NCBI RefSeq assembly: GCF_002898515.1
Contig: NZ_PPFX01000014.1
Location: forward strand, 1-64,000
DNA length: 64,000 nucleotides
Reading direction: 5' to 3'
Origin: Geothermobacter hydrogeniphilus
GTDB taxonomy: Bacteria > Desulfobacterota > Desulfuromonadia > Desulfuromonadales > Geothermobacteraceae
How positions within the stretch are numbered: position 1 is the stretch's first letter; every line of letters begins with the position of its first letter. Positions 47,647 through 57,667 of this stretch are shown one piece after another. The notes under the pieces were generated by a model that saw nothing but the letters and a program-made list of their open reading frames with translations, searched no databases and was not told the origin of the DNA. Made by a program: the position numbers and the translations under genes.

Positions 47647-48837
47647 ATGCGTATCACACCGGCAACAGAATTGACTGATCGTTTTCAGCAGCTGCAGGAA
47701 CTGATGCTGAAAGAGAGCCTTGATGCCGTGATCCTGGCCCAGAACGCCGACCTGTTTTATTTTACCGGCGCCACCCAGCAGGGGCTGCTCTATATCCCGG
47801 TTGACGGGGAACCGCTCTACCTGGTGCGCAGGGATTTCGGCCGGGCAAGGATGGAATCGGGACTTCGGCACCTGGTGCCGTTGCGCAGTCCCCGTGATCT
47901 TCCCGGTATCCTGGCGGATTTCGGCTACGCGGCGCCGAAACGGGTCGGGCTGGAATTCGATGTATTGCCGGTTGCGTTTTTTCGTCGCCTGGAAAAGGTC
48001 TTGACCGGGTGTGATTTTCGAGATGCCACGCCCCTGATCCGCCGGGTTCGCGCCGTCAAGTCGGATTACGAGATCACGATCATGAAGGACGCGGCGTTGA
48101 TCGCTGACAAGATTCACCAGCGTGCCGCCGAGGTCATCCGCGAGGGTATCACCGACCTGGAGTTGGCGGCGGAGCTGGAATTTCATGCCCGCAAGGAAGG
48201 CCACCAGGGCTATATCCGCATGCGTGGGTTCAACAGTGAAATCTTTTTCGGTCATGCCTTTTCCGGTCCCGACAGCGCGGTTCCGACCGGCAGTGATACC
48301 CCGCTCGGGGGGATGGGGCTGAATCCTTCCTTTGCCCAGGGCGCCAGTTACAAGAAGATCCGTTCTCAAGAGCCGGTACTGGTTGATTTCGTCAGCTGTT
48401 TTGACGGTTACATGGTTGATCAGACCCGGCTGTTCTGCATCGGCGGACTCGATCCGAAACTGGAGAAGGGGTTTGCCGACATGCTGCAGATCCAGCAGCT
48501 GCTGATGGAGCAGGCACGCCCCGGTGTCGCCTGGGGGGCAATCTACGATACCTGCCTGCAGGCGGCGCGGCAGCTCGGGTACGGTGATCACTTTATGGGG
48601 GCCGGCGACGCCCGGGTGACTTTCATCGGACACGGGGTGGGGGTGGAGCTGGATGAATATCCCTTTATCGCCCGCGGTTTCAACGATCAGCTGCTCGAAG
48701 AGAAAATGACCTTTGCCTTTGAGCCGAAAGTTGTTTTTCCCGGCCTCGGCGCCGTCGGCATCGAGAACACCTTCTGGGTTTCAGGCGACGGGTTGAAATC
48801 CTTGACCTACTCCGATCAGTCACTGCGGATTCTCTGA
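47647..48837 (+). CDS. M24-family Xaa-Pro aminopeptidase-like protein
   Basis: 396 residues. An N-terminal creatinase-like domain (about 1-130) precedes the pita-bread metal domain. Two metal Asp lie in DFVSCFDGYMVDQTR, His in GHGVGVELDEYPF, and Glu in FAFEPKVVFPG and GIENTFWV. It is cytosolic and cleaves N-terminal residues before proline, or a related peptide substrate. All five metal ligands appear present, so it should be active. Start follows AAAGGAAG. Confidence 0.93.
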   Translation: MRITPATELTDRFQQLQELMLKESLDAVILAQNADLFYFTGATQQGLLYIPVDGEPLYLVRRDFGRARMESGLRHLVPLRSPRDLPGILADFGYAAPKRVGLEFDVLPVAFFRRLEKVLTGCDFRDATPLIRRVRAVKSDYEITIMKDAALIADKIHQRAAEVIREGITDLELAAELEFHARKEGHQGYIRMRGFNSEIFFGHAFSGPDSAVPTGSDTPLGGMGLNPSFAQGASYKKIRSQEPVLVDFVSCFDGYMVDQTRLFCIGGLDPKLEKGFADMLQIQQLLMEQARPGVAWGAIYDTCLQAARQLGYGDHFMGAGDARVTFIGHGVGVELDEYPFIARGFNDQLLEEKMTFAFEPKVVFPGLGAVGIENTFWVSGDGLKSLTYSDQSLRIL

Positions 48838-48839
48838 TC

Positions 48840-49556
48840 CTACTCTGCCGGGCATTGATCTGCCTGCTCCGGGTTCCGCCAGCAACGACTCTGCCAGTTA
48901 TAGTGTTCGCGCGGGCGAAAGCTGTCCTTGTATGCCATCCGTTCCGACCCCGAGACGAAATATCCCAGATAGTAGTAACGCAGGCCGAGTTGTCGCGTGT
49001 AGCTGATTTCGTGCAGCACGCTCAGGGTCCCGAGACGCAGGTGACTGAATTCGGGATCGTAGCAGAAGTAGATACTGCTCAGGGCTTCACTGCTGCGGTC
49101 GAGGTAGCCGATGCCGATCAGCCGTCCGTTGAGCCGATATTCACTCTGCAGAACCGGTCCTGAAGGGAAATAGAAATGCATCAGGAAGCTGTCCCGGTCG
49201 ACCTCTTCTCCGAAACGCCGCAGGGAATGCTCCCGGTAGATTTCGAAAGCGCGTTCTGTGATGCGCAGCGGCCCGAAACGAACGTCGACGCAATGTCCTT
49301 TTCTCTCCACCCGCCGTTGGCCGCGTGACGGTCGAAAGTCGGCGACGGGCACTCGCACCGGAATGCATTGTCGGCATCCGGGACAGGCCGGCTGAAAAAA
49401 ATAGGGACCGAATTTGCGCCATCCCCGTGTCAGCAACCGGTTCAGTTCCTCCGCCTTGATGTTCCTGGCCAGAAACGAGAGGGATGATTTCGGTCGACCG
49501 GGAAGATAGGGGCAATCTTCAGGGATTTCACAGCTGGGGTTCTGGAGAATCTGCAT
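48840..49556 (-). CDS. bpt: Aspartate/glutamate leucyltransferase (N-end rule)
   Basis: 238 residues. The ATE-type core is clear: PCPYLPGRPKSS-like Cys motif (EDCPYLPG), GWRKFGPYFFQPACPGCRQC, a variant VLQSEYRLNGRLIGIGYLD, and GLRYYYLGYFVSGSERMAYK. Bpt adds Leu to acidic N-termini, making them ClpS/ClpAP substrates. I chose ATG 49556, as the preceding residues are not conserved; no strong ribosome site is visible. The 3' end is three bases from the convergent peptidase gene. Confidence 0.92.
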   Translation of the reverse strand: MQILQNPSCEIPEDCPYLPGRPKSSLSFLARNIKAEELNRLLTRGWRKFGPYFFQPACPGCRQCIPVRVPVADFRPSRGQRRVERKGHCVDVRFGPLRITERAFEIYREHSLRRFGEEVDRDSFLMHFYFPSGPVLQSEYRLNGRLIGIGYLDRSSEALSSIYFCYDPEFSHLRLGTLSVLHEISYTRQLGLRYYYLGYFVSGSERMAYKDSFRPREHYNWQSRCWRNPEQADQCPAE

Positions 49557-49690
49557 GATAACCAACATTAGCACAGTTCGACGCACCGCATGCTGCGGCG
49601 CTTGCAATTCGGGGTGGAGAGATTAGGCTTGAATAACAAACGGTATCTTGTTGCCGACGGGTCAATTCTCTCACTGAAGGAGATGCGGAT

Positions 49691-50572
49691 ATGAAGGGTC
49701 TGATAAAAGTTCTGGTTGCCGTGCTGGTCGTTGTCGTCGCGGCGTTTGCCGGCGTGCTGTTTTATGTCGACACGATTGCCAAGAAGGCGGTTGAATACGG
49801 TGGCAGTCAGGCTCTCGGGGTGCCGACCAGTCTGCAGCAGATTCATATTTCGCTGTTCGGGGGCGAGGCCACCCTCACCGGGCTGCAGGTTGCCAACCCG
49901 CCCGGTTTCAGCGGAGATAAATTTCTCAGTCTCGGCACCGGTGAAGTGGCTGTCTCGCTCGGATCGTTGACCGGCGACACCATTCGCATCCCGAAGGTGC
50001 GCCTCGCCGATATCGTCGTCAATCTTGAGCAGGACGGCAAGAAGAACAATATCCAGCCCCTGCTGCGAAATGCCAAGGCCGCTTCCGGCGGTGCTTCTTC
50101 GGGGCGAAAAGCACCCGCGGCATCCGAAGGGAGCGGCAAGAAATTCATCGTTGATCGTTTCACCATTGAAAATGTCAGGGTCACTGCCCAACTCGCGGCT
50201 CTCGGCCAGTCCTCGAAAATCAACCTGGTGCTGCCGAAGATTGAGTTGAAGAATCTCGGCGCCGACAAGGGCGGCATGCTGATGGAGGAGATGATCCAGA
50301 AGGTGGTGCAGGCGATTCTCGATGCCGCGGCCAACAGCAGCGGCAGCCTCTCGCCGATGCTCTCCAACCTGCTCAAGGGCGAACTCAAGGGGCTCGACAC
50401 GATCAAGACCGAGGTGATCGGCAAGGCCGGGGTCGAGGTGGAGAAGGCTGCCGCCAAAGTCCAGGAACAGCTGGACAAGGTCCAGTTGCCCGCCGGTGAT
50501 TCGGACCAGGTGCAACAGGAAGCCGACAAGGTCCTGAAAGGGGTCAAGGGCCTGTTCGGCGGCAGCAAGTAA
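49691..50572 (+). CDS. AsmA/DUF748-like envelope protein
   Basis: 293 residues with an N-terminal signal anchor (about 7-26). The repeated beta pattern VPTSLQQIHISLFGGEATLTG and GLQVANPPGFSGDKFLSLG is typical of AsmA-like proteins, which bridge inner and outer membranes or transport lipid; this one is short. The C-terminal half has coiled-coil character and lacks the long AsmA groove. Start follows AAGGAG. Monocistronic, divergent from bpt and convergent with pncB. Confidence 0.65.
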   Translation: MKGLIKVLVAVLVVVVAAFAGVLFYVDTIAKKAVEYGGSQALGVPTSLQQIHISLFGGEATLTGLQVANPPGFSGDKFLSLGTGEVAVSLGSLTGDTIRIPKVRLADIVVNLEQDGKKNNIQPLLRNAKAASGGASSGRKAPAASEGSGKKFIVDRFTIENVRVTAQLAALGQSSKINLVLPKIELKNLGADKGGMLMEEMIQKVVQAILDAAANSSGSLSPMLSNLLKGELKGLDTIKTEVIGKAGVEVEKAAAKVQEQLDKVQLPAGDSDQVQQEADKVLKGVKGLFGGSK

Positions 50573-50641
50573 CGGCGAACGACCTTGCGGAGTGCGGTCC
50601 CGGAAAGATGATTCCCCGGTTGCCGGAAAACCGGCGAACTG

Positions 50642-52072
50642 TCAGTCTCCGGGGGTGTGTTCCATTGCTGTCCGCAACCTGTTCCGCAGGGCATGCAGGT
50701 CGGGGCTGATCGATACCTTGTAGCGGTGAGGATTGGTGGTTCGCAGGGTTCCGCTCGGCAGGGCGAGAAGGCCGGTCCGGCACCGTTCCGCGAGGCAGGC
50801 GAGGGGTTCGGTCGGCAGCAATTTCTGTCCGTTGTTCATCACCGTCTGCCGTAGATCGCGGATGGTCAGGTCCGGTTCCAGTGTTCGACTGCGGGCCGGG
50901 TTGGTCGGATCGAAGACAGTCGTTCCCGCCGTTGGTTTTTCCCCCGGACGGGTCAGCACATCCTGCACATGACGCCCCTCCGCGGTACTCAGACGCCACA
51001 GGATCTTGCGTCCCGGCAGGGTCGCCTTGGTGATGTCGGCGGTCAGTTTCATCTTTGGCCGACCGTTGATTTCAACCAGCTTGTAGACGCCTCCCAGGGC
51101 TCCGCCCCCCTTTCCGGCGCAGGTTGCCAGCCGGGTACCGACTCCGTAGATATCAATGCAGCCACCCTCGTCGCGAATGGCGTGAATCACCTCTTCGTCC
51201 AGTTCGTTGGAGGCGACGATCCTGACCTCCGGGAAACCCGCTTCATCCAGCATCCGCCTGGCCTGTCGACTGAGCCAGGCGAGATCCCCCGAATCGAGCC
51301 GAATGCCGAGCAGTTCGTGTCCCTTGGCGCGCAGTTCCCTTGCCACCCGGATGGCGTTCGGCAGCCCGCTGCCGAGGGTGTCGCAGGTGTCGACCAGCAG
51401 CACGCAGTTGTCGGGAAAGGCTTCAGCGTAGGCGCGGAAGGCGCTCAGCTCGTCGTCGAAGGCCATGATCCAGCTGTGGGCGTGGGTTCCCCTGACCGGC
51501 AGTCCGAACTGTTTGCCGGCCAGCACGTTGCTGGTGCTGCCCACCCCGCCGATGCAGGCGGCGCGGGCTACCGACAGGGCACCGTCCGGTCCCTGGGCGC
51601 GCCGCAGGCCGAACTCCAGAACCGTACTCTCTCCGGCGGCCAGGCTGACGCGGGCCGCCTTGGTGGCGACCAGGGTCTGGAAATTGATGATATTGAGCAG
51701 GGCGGTTTCAACCAGTTGCGCCTCAGCCAGGCCGGCTTCCACGGTCAGCAGCGGTTCGTGGGGAAAGACGATGCTGCCTTCCGGCGGCGCCAGCACCCGG
51801 CCGCGAAAACGGAAGTCGCGCAGGTAGGCGAGGAAGGGTTTGTCAAACAGCTGCAGCGAGGCGAGGTAGCCCAGATCCTCCTCGCTGAAGGAGAGCTCGG
51901 CCAGGTAATCGAGGGCCGGGCCGAGCCCGGCGAAAACGGCATAGCCGCCGCCATAGGGAAGATCTCGGAAAAAGAGATCGAAGACTGCCGGGCGTTCCGC
52001 CAGCCCCTCCCGCTGGTAGCCGGCCAGCATGGTCAGCTGGTAAAGGTCGGTGAGCAGGGCTGAGGGTTTCAT
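50642..52072 (-). CDS. pncB: Nicotinate phosphoribosyltransferase
   Basis: 476 residues. [71 protein letters not shown] and GVGTRLATC are NAPRTase signatures, including the PRPP and His-loop regions. It makes nicotinate mononucleotide from nicotinate in the NAD salvage path. I chose ATG 52072 (AAGGAGTTGTC before it); the open frame further upstream reads through the sirtuin gene. The sirtuin gene lies 17 bases upstream on the same strand, so co-transcribed. Confidence 0.95.
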   Translation of the reverse strand: MKPSALLTDLYQLTMLAGYQREGLAERPAVFDLFFRDLPYGGGYAVFAGLGPALDYLAELSFSEEDLGYLASLQLFDKPFLAYLRDFRFRGRVLAPPEGSIVFPHEPLLTVEAGLAEAQLVETALLNIINFQTLVATKAARVSLAAGESTVLEFGLRRAQGPDGALSVARAACIGGVGSTSNVLAGKQFGLPVRGTHAHSWIMAFDDELSAFRAYAEAFPDNCVLLVDTCDTLGSGLPNAIRVARELRAKGHELLGIRLDSGDLAWLSRQARRMLDEAGFPEVRIVASNELDEEVIHAIRDEGGCIDIYGVGTRLATCAGKGGGALGGVYKLVEINGRPKMKLTADITKATLPGRKILWRLSTAEGRHVQDVLTRPGEKPTAGTTVFDPTNPARSRTLEPDLTIRDLRQTVMNNGQKLLPTEPLACLAERCRTGLLALPSGTLRTTNPHRYKVSISPDLHALRNRLRTAMEHTPGD

Positions 52073-52089
52073 GACAACTCCTTCGATCG

Positions 52090-52911
52090 TCAGTTGAGCT
52101 GTTGATCGATGGCCCGTAAGCCTTCGAGGGCGCCGCAGGGCAGACCGATGTGCGGCGGGCGGATATGGGCCTCGCGCGGGTTGATGCGGATCACCCCCGC
52201 TCCCGGACGGGCGCCGAGCCTTTCGCTGAGGTGGCGGATGGTGGGGATGGCGGTTCCGGCGCCCATTTCGACCACCGCCAGCCGCCGGTCGCGGTGCTGG
52301 TCGCAGAACAGATCGAAACGCATCTGCTGGCCGTGGCTGCGCTGCGGCAGCCAGGAACAGTCGCCGAACATCAGGATGTTCGGTCGCGCCGTGCCGCCGC
52401 AATGGGGGCATTGTGGCACCCGGTCGGCGCGCATCGAGTCGAAGTTGACCGCTATCTCTTCCCGGTTCGGCCAGATCGCGTTGCCGCAGGGAATCAGGCA
52501 CTGCAGGTGATGGATGGAGCCGTGCACTTCGAGAATCTGCTCCTCGGCGAACCCTGCTTTCTGGAACTGGCCGTCGACATTGGAGGTAACGACAAAGGTG
52601 TCGAGATTGAAACGCGCGGCCCAGGATCGCAGGAGGTCGAACCCGGCATGCGGTTCGGTTTCGCGGTAGAGGTTGGTGCGGTGACCATAGAATCCCCAGC
52701 CGAAGGCCGGGTCGCGTTCAAAATGCTCCGGGTTGGCGGCGCCGACAAAGTTGATGCCGAGGTGTCGGTACATGGGGTAGGCGTTCCAGAAGCCATGGTC
52801 GCCGCGGAAGTCGGGCAGGCCCGAGTCGACACCCATGCCGGCCCCGGCGGTGATGACCAGCGCCTCGGCCTTCCGCAGGATTTCCGCCGCTTTCTGAACT
52901 GCTTCCGTCAT
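52090..52911 (-). CDS. Sir2-family NAD-dependent protein deacylase
   Basis: 273 residues. NAD site [18 protein letters not shown] and DGQFQKAGF, catalytic His in [11 protein letters not shown], and zinc-binding CLIPC and CPHC pairs identify a class of bacterial sirtuins. Such enzymes remove acyl groups from lysines and release nicotinamide. The 17-base link to pncB joins NAD consumption and salvage, although no nicotinamidase gene is near. The start is preceded by CGGGAG. Confidence 0.9.
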   Translation of the reverse strand: MTEAVQKAAEILRKAEALVITAGAGMGVDSGLPDFRGDHGFWNAYPMYRHLGINFVGAANPEHFERDPAFGWGFYGHRTNLYRETEPHAGFDLLRSWAARFNLDTFVVTSNVDGQFQKAGFAEEQILEVHGSIHHLQCLIPCGNAIWPNREEIAVNFDSMRADRVPQCPHCGGTARPNILMFGDCSWLPQRSHGQQMRFDLFCDQHRDRRLAVVEMGAGTAIPTIRHLSERLGARPGAGVIRINPREAHIRPPHIGLPCGALEGLRAIDQQLN

Positions 52912-52936
52912 CGTGCGCTCCCGTTTAGGTTCCTGA

Positions 52937-53419
52937 TCAGATGGCCACCCGAACCGGTTGCGGATCGAGCAGGCGGATCACATCGGCCGCGGCGATCTCG
53001 ACCAGGAATCCGCGTTTGCCGCCGTTGAGGTAAATGGTTTCGAGGTTCGTAATACTCTCCTCCATGTAGACCGGCATCTGTTTTCGGGTGCCGAACGGGG
53101 AGGTGCCGCCGACCAGGTAACCGGAATGCCGGTTGGCGACCTCCGGCGCGCAGGGCTGGATCGATTTGCAGCCGATCGTGCGTGCCAGCTGCCTGGTCGA
53201 GACTTCCCTGTCGCCGTGCATCAGGACGATCAGCGGCTGCCGTCGTTCATCCTCCATGATCAGGGTCTTGATCACCCGGTGTTCATCGATCCCCAGTTCC
53301 CGGGCCGAGACGGCGGTGCCGCCTTTCTCCTGGTAGCTGTAGAGATGCGGGATGAAGGTGACCCGGTGCTGTTTCAGCAGGCGGATGGCCGGGGTGACGG
53401 GGGGCTTGATTTTCGCCAT
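52937..53419 (-). CDS. ybaK: YbaK/EbsC-type aminoacyl-tRNA deacylase
   Basis: 160 residues. The fold motifs are KTLIMEDERRQPLIVLMHG, YLVGGTSPFGTRKQMPVY and GKRGFLVEIAAADVIRLL. YbaK hydrolyses Cys-tRNA(Pro). The conserved catalytic Lys lies in RVIKTLI. It lies three bases after the rhomboid gene on the same strand and 25 bases before the sirtuin gene, so these genes probably share a transcript. Confidence 0.9.
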   Translation of the reverse strand: MAKIKPPVTPAIRLLKQHRVTFIPHLYSYQEKGGTAVSARELGIDEHRVIKTLIMEDERRQPLIVLMHGDREVSTRQLARTIGCKSIQPCAPEVANRHSGYLVGGTSPFGTRKQMPVYMEESITNLETIYLNGGKRGFLVEIAAADVIRLLDPQPVRVAI

Positions 53420-53422
53420 GGA

Positions 53423-54232
53423 TTATCCCCTGCTTTGAAACCAGGAGAGAATCAGCAGCAGCTGGCTACCGACCAGAACCAGCAGGCTGACGCCGCCGAG
53501 AACCTGGAACAGTCTGTTCGTGGCGTGCCGCAACTGCCAGCTCATCGGCAGCAGCAGCCCGAAGATCACCCCGCCGATGACGCCGCCGGCATGTCCGGCG
53601 TTGTCGGCCCCGACCAGCAGCCCGAAGATAAAGGCGAACACCGCCCATTGCAGCATGAAGTTGCGGCGCTGAATGGACCCGGGATCACCGAGACGGTGAT
53701 AGTGGACGGCGGCAAAGCCGATCAGGCCGAAGATCGCGGACGAGGCGCCGACCACCGGTGCCAGGGGATGCCAGAGATAATCGGCCCAGGAGCCGGTCAG
53801 GGCACAGAGGGTGTAGAGTGTCAGGAAACGTCCGGGTCCGAGTTCGCTTTCAACCAGCGGACCGACCTGGTAGAGAACCACCATGTTGAAAGCGAGGTGG
53901 ATCAGCCCGGCATGGGTGAAGGCGTAGCTGATGCAGCGCCACCATTCCCCCTCGCCGAGGACCAGTGGCCAGTACTGGGCGCCGGCATGGATCAACAGGT
54001 AGCCGTCGGGGGAGAGCAGTGGGCGCAGCCCCTGTCCGGCAAGCAGCCCCTGGGTGATCATCAGGACAAAAAAGACCAGGTTGGCAAGGATCAGCGTCCG
54101 GCTGACCTGAATCGATGTGGTCGGTAGTTCGCCCCGTTTGAGGTTTCGCAGGGCGCGCTCCCAGCGCATGGCACGCCACTGCCAGCGGGGGGTGTTGAGG
54201 CCGAGAGCGCGAAAGATTTCGGTCAGGTCCAT
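53423..54232 (-). CDS. Rhomboid-family intramembrane serine protease
   Basis: 269 residues with an N-terminal cytoplasmic part (about 1-55), then six to seven helices. Catalytic Ser is in PVVGASSAIFG, where the second small residue of the usual GxSG is Ser, and catalytic His in DNAGHAGGVIGG. The oxyanion/H motif SYAFTHAGLIHLAFN is intact. It cleaves single-pass membrane proteins. I chose ATG 54232 (GAAGGAA correctly spaced); the longer frame to 54298 overlaps the divergent gene. Confidence 0.92.
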   Translation of the reverse strand: MDLTEIFRALGLNTPRWQWRAMRWERALRNLKRGELPTTSIQVSRTLILANLVFFVLMITQGLLAGQGLRPLLSPDGYLLIHAGAQYWPLVLGEGEWWRCISYAFTHAGLIHLAFNMVVLYQVGPLVESELGPGRFLTLYTLCALTGSWADYLWHPLAPVVGASSAIFGLIGFAAVHYHRLGDPGSIQRRNFMLQWAVFAFIFGLLVGADNAGHAGGVIGGVIFGLLLPMSWQLRHATNRLFQVLGGVSLLVLVGSQLLLILSWFQSRG

Positions 54233-54331
54233 GAGGTTCCTTCTGCTTGAGTCGTTAGCACTATGACAAAAAAGTGGCCGCTCTTCAAGCCGCGGCATAC
54301 GGGAACGGTGGTTTCTGGTATTCTGGAAGAC

Positions 54332-56017
54332 ATGAAGGTCCCCGCTCTGTCGTTACTGTTCCTGATCCTGTTTTCTTTCTGCCGACCGGGTCCGGTTATG
54401 GCCGCGCCGCTGGTGGATGAAGTTCGCGAACAATTGCGTTTCCTGCTGGAAGATGCCGCGCCGGCCGTTGAATTGCCGGGTATTCGGCAACTGCTTGTGA
54501 ATCCGCGCCTGCGGCAATTCTATCGGCAGCGGAACCATGTTCCCGCCTGGATGAACAATCTCGGCCTGACCACCATGGCACACCAACTGCTCGATGTGTT
54601 GCGTGCCAGTGGCGACAAGGGGTTGTGCAGTGATCATTACCACCTGCAGGAACTGGAGCCGCTGGTTCGCTACGAGGCCGATTCCCTGCGGGCCGGAGTT
54701 CTGTTCGATGCCCGTTACCAGGCGCTGATCGACCTGTTGCTGACCGATGCCTACTTCGGATACGCGGTCGATATCTCCGGGGGCAGGATACCACCGGTTG
54801 CCGGTCAACGCCGCAAGGGACTCGATCGTCTCATTCCCTATCTTGAGAAAGCCCTCGGCAGCGGACAGATAACCGCCGGCCTTGAACGCCTGGAACCGCG
54901 TCAGCCCGGCTATCTGGCCCTGCGCGATGAACTGCAGCGTTTGCGGGCGCTCTCCGCTTACGGCGGTTGGCCGACGGTTCCGGCGGGCGAGGTGCTTCGT
55001 CCGGGGATGCGGGATGAACGGTTGCCGGTGTTGCGCAACCGGCTCTTTTTCGGTGGTGATCTGCAACCCTACGCGGCCTGGGATGAGAAGAACTACGGAC
55101 CGGAAACGGAGCAGGCGGTCCGCCGTTTCCAGTTGCGACATGGTCTGCGCGAGGACGGCGTGCTGGGGACGATGACCCTGGCGGAGCTGAACCTGCCGGT
55201 CGAGGCGCGGATTCGCCAGATCAGTTACAACCTGCAGCGTTGGCGCAGCGAGCCGGACAGCTTCGGCGGACGCAGTCTGCAGGTCAACATCGCCGCCTTC
55301 CGGCTGGACGTGGTTGAGAACGGCGAGACAGTGATGAGCATGCCGGTGGTGGTCGGCACCCCCTATCGCAAGACGCCGAACTTTTCCGCGCAGTTGCGCT
55401 ACCTGGAGTTCGCCCCTTTCTGGTACGTGCCGAAAACCATTCTGCGTGAGGACAAGCTGCCGATCATCCGCCGCGACCCCGGCTGGCTGACCCGCCATCA
55501 CTACGAAATTCTTTCCTGGGTCGGCAAGGGGGAGCGCCTGCTCGATCCGGAAAAACTTGACTGGTCGAAAATTCACGCCGACAATTTCCCCGGCATACTG
55601 CGTATGCGCCCCGGTCCCTGGAACCCTCTCGGACGGGTCAAATTCATGTTCCCCAACCGCTACGCGGTCTACCTGCACGATACCGATTCCCCTCAGCTGT
55701 TTGATCGAAACGCCAGACTTTTCAGCTCGGGCTGCATCCGTGTTGAACGTCCCCTCGACCTGGCTGAATACCTGCTGCAGTCACTGGATGGCTGGGATTG
55801 TGACCGGATTCTAGCGGCGATGAACGGCGACCGGACCCTCAAGGTCGATCTTCTGGAACCGATCCCGGTTCATATCTTCTACTGGACGGCCTGGGTCGAC
55901 AGCGCCGGCCGCGTGCAGTATCGCTCGGATATTTACCAGCGTGACGCCGACCTCGAGATCGTCTGGGAAAAGCGGCTGCCGCAACAGGACCAGGCACCGC
56001 AACTGGCAGGGCAGTAA
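54332..56017 (+). CDS. YcbB-type L,D-transpeptidase
   Basis: 561 residues with a signal peptide (hydrophobic 6-18, cleavage near VMA). A PG_binding_1-like domain (about 265-310: NYGPETEQAVRRFQL, GTMTLAELN) is followed by a YkuD catalytic domain (about 330-500) with HDTDSPQLFD and catalytic Cys in SSGCIRVERP. It makes 3-3 cross-links in peptidoglycan or attaches lipoproteins, with domain order as in E. coli LdtD/YcbB. The upstream ATG at 54263 is possible, but the signal peptide starts at 54332. Divergent from the rhomboid gene. Confidence 0.9.
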   Translation: MKVPALSLLFLILFSFCRPGPVMAAPLVDEVREQLRFLLEDAAPAVELPGIRQLLVNPRLRQFYRQRNHVPAWMNNLGLTTMAHQLLDVLRASGDKGLCSDHYHLQELEPLVRYEADSLRAGVLFDARYQALIDLLLTDAYFGYAVDISGGRIPPVAGQRRKGLDRLIPYLEKALGSGQITAGLERLEPRQPGYLALRDELQRLRALSAYGGWPTVPAGEVLRPGMRDERLPVLRNRLFFGGDLQPYAAWDEKNYGPETEQAVRRFQLRHGLREDGVLGTMTLAELNLPVEARIRQISYNLQRWRSEPDSFGGRSLQVNIAAFRLDVVENGETVMSMPVVVGTPYRKTPNFSAQLRYLEFAPFWYVPKTILREDKLPIIRRDPGWLTRHHYEILSWVGKGERLLDPEKLDWSKIHADNFPGILRMRPGPWNPLGRVKFMFPNRYAVYLHDTDSPQLFDRNARLFSSGCIRVERPLDLAEYLLQSLDGWDCDRILAAMNGDRTLKVDLLEPIPVHIFYWTAWVDSAGRVQYRSDIYQRDADLEIVWEKRLPQQDQAPQLAGQ

Positions 56018-56027
56018 AACCTCGAAC

Positions 56028-57206
56028 CTACCTGATCAGATCCTTCAGCCAGTGAAACGCCACCAGGGTGCCGATTGCCGAGCCGATGGAGGAGAAGAGG
56101 AAGACCAGCAGCACCCGGGTGACCCGGTTGCGCCACCAGCCGCGCAGATTGGCGAGGTCTTCACCGACATGTTCCAGGTCACGGACCGTCGGGGCGGCGA
56201 TAAAGGCTTGCACCAGGCCGACCACCATGCCGGCTCCGATGGTCGGATTGAGAGAGGTGATCGGGGCGGCGACGAAGGCGGCGAGGACCGACAGCGGATG
56301 GCCGAAGGCGAGGATGGTTCCGGCTGCTGAAAGCAGGCCGTTGACCAGCACCCAGGCGACCGCGGCATCGGCCATCGCCTGACGGTCACCGAAGAAAAAA
56401 CCGGCAATGAACAGGGCGATGACAATGCCCGGAATCAGCCAGGGGATCAGCTTCGAAACCATGGATTTGGCCGGAATGACATCCAACTCGGCAAAGGTCT
56501 GCGGATCGGCCGGCTGCTGAATCCGTCTGCAGATTCCTGCGGCATGGGCCGCGCCGACCACCGCCACCAGTTTCTGCCCGGGGGCGCGGCGGATCTTTTC
56601 CGCCATGTAGGCATCCCGCTCATCCACCAGGATCTGCTTGACGTTCGGCAGCAGGTCGCCCATCTCTTCCAGCATTGCCGACAGGGTGTCGGTTTCGCGC
56701 AGCCTGTCCAGTTCCTCTTCGTTGATCTCCTGTTTTTCAAACAGGCTGGCGAGCAGGGTCGAGAGCAGTTGCAGCTTGCGCCACAGTCCGGTTTTGCGCC
56801 AGGCGCGCAGCAGGGTGGTGCGGATGTTGCGGTCGATCAGTTCGACCCCGATACCGTGTTCCTCGGCGGTTTCGGCGGCGGCGGCGAGTTCCGCCCCCGG
56901 CTTCACCCCGGTTTGCAGCCCCATCCGTTTCTGAAACGAGGCCAGCGCCAGGTTGGCGAGCAGGAAGGGCACCTGCCCCTTGCGCACCACCTGGATCAGG
57001 TTGAGCGATTCCCAGCGGTTGCGGTCGCGCAGGGCCTGGAAACGCTGGGCGTCGAGTTCGATGCAGACGGTATCCGGTTGTTCGGCGGCGATCACTTCGC
57101 GGACCGTGTCCACCGAGTTCTGGGAAATATGGGCGGTGCCGATCAGGACGATCTCGCGGCCGTCCAGTTCAATACGGGTGATATCTGAAGTCGGGGAATC
57201 GGTCAT
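56028..57206 (-). CDS. TraB/PrgY-family membrane protein
   Basis: 392 residues. The N-terminal TraB domain has LIGTAHISQNSVDTV, PDTVCIELDAQRF, GVELIDRN and VAVVGAAHAAGI, carrying the two conserved GTAHxS/GAAH motifs and acidic residues. Four to five C-terminal transmembrane helices follow. TraB proteins are poorly understood; Enterococcus members shut down pheromone signalling, and Tiki relatives are proteases. The start is at 57206 with GGAAACC upstream. No partner is adjacent. Confidence 0.85.
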   Translation of the reverse strand: MTDSPTSDITRIELDGREIVLIGTAHISQNSVDTVREVIAAEQPDTVCIELDAQRFQALRDRNRWESLNLIQVVRKGQVPFLLANLALASFQKRMGLQTGVKPGAELAAAAETAEEHGIGVELIDRNIRTTLLRAWRKTGLWRKLQLLSTLLASLFEKQEINEEELDRLRETDTLSAMLEEMGDLLPNVKQILVDERDAYMAEKIRRAPGQKLVAVVGAAHAAGICRRIQQPADPQTFAELDVIPAKSMVSKLIPWLIPGIVIALFIAGFFFGDRQAMADAAVAWVLVNGLLSAAGTILAFGHPLSVLAAFVAAPITSLNPTIGAGMVVGLVQAFIAAPTVRDLEHVGEDLANLRGWWRNRVTRVLLVFLFSSIGSAIGTLVAFHWLKDLIR

Positions 57207-57387
57207 GGGTGGGTTTCCATTCGCTCAAAGTGCGCAGCATCCTAGCATAACCGGCCGGGAGCGAACAGTTCTTTCTAGGGTTTGACCAACTGTCAGAATG
57301 GCGATGAAGGGTGGTACAATTTAAAGAAGCAGCAGGGATGTCAAGTGCATGTGGGCCTTGCTCTCCGGCTGTCTGAAGGAGTTGACC

Positions 57388-57600
57388 ATGAAAAAGGATC
57401 GTTTCAGCTTTGTCTGTCTGGAAGCGGAATCAGGCCATGACGCCTTTGTGAACAATGCGACTGTCGGTGAAGAAGGCCGGGTGCTGGAATGCGCCATGCA
57501 ACATATTGTCGTGGAGACGATCAAGGGAGATCATCGCTGCTGGGATTACCATGACTGTGAAGAGGTTTCGCGGCGGAAGGAAGAATGGCCATATCGTTGA
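57388..57600 (+). CDS. 70-residue protein of unknown function
   Basis: 70 residues, charged, no membrane segment, with three Cys (LECAM; HRCWD; HDCEE). ATG 57388 follows GAAGGAG with good spacing, which makes a real gene likely despite the lack of homology; the ORF upstream of that codon is dropped. An intrinsic terminator lies 31 bases after the stop, shared with the 6S-like RNA on the other strand. Confidence 0.5.
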   Translation: MKKDRFSFVCLEAESGHDAFVNNATVGEEGRVLECAMQHIVVETIKGDHRCWDYHDCEEVSRRKEEWPYR

Positions 57601-57630
57601 TCGGTCTGTTCCCGGTGACTTCATTGCTAA

Positions 57631-57658
57631 AAAAGGCGCCTCGAAACAGGCGCCTTTT
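57631..57658. terminator. Perfect bidirectional intrinsic terminator
   Basis: AAAAGGCGCC (57631-57640) and GGCGCCTTTT (57649-57658) are perfectly complementary with loop TCGAAACA. T-runs exist on both strands. It serves the 70-residue gene on the plus strand and the 6S-like RNA on the minus strand. Confidence 0.9.
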
Positions 57659-57667
57659 CTCTTGAAA

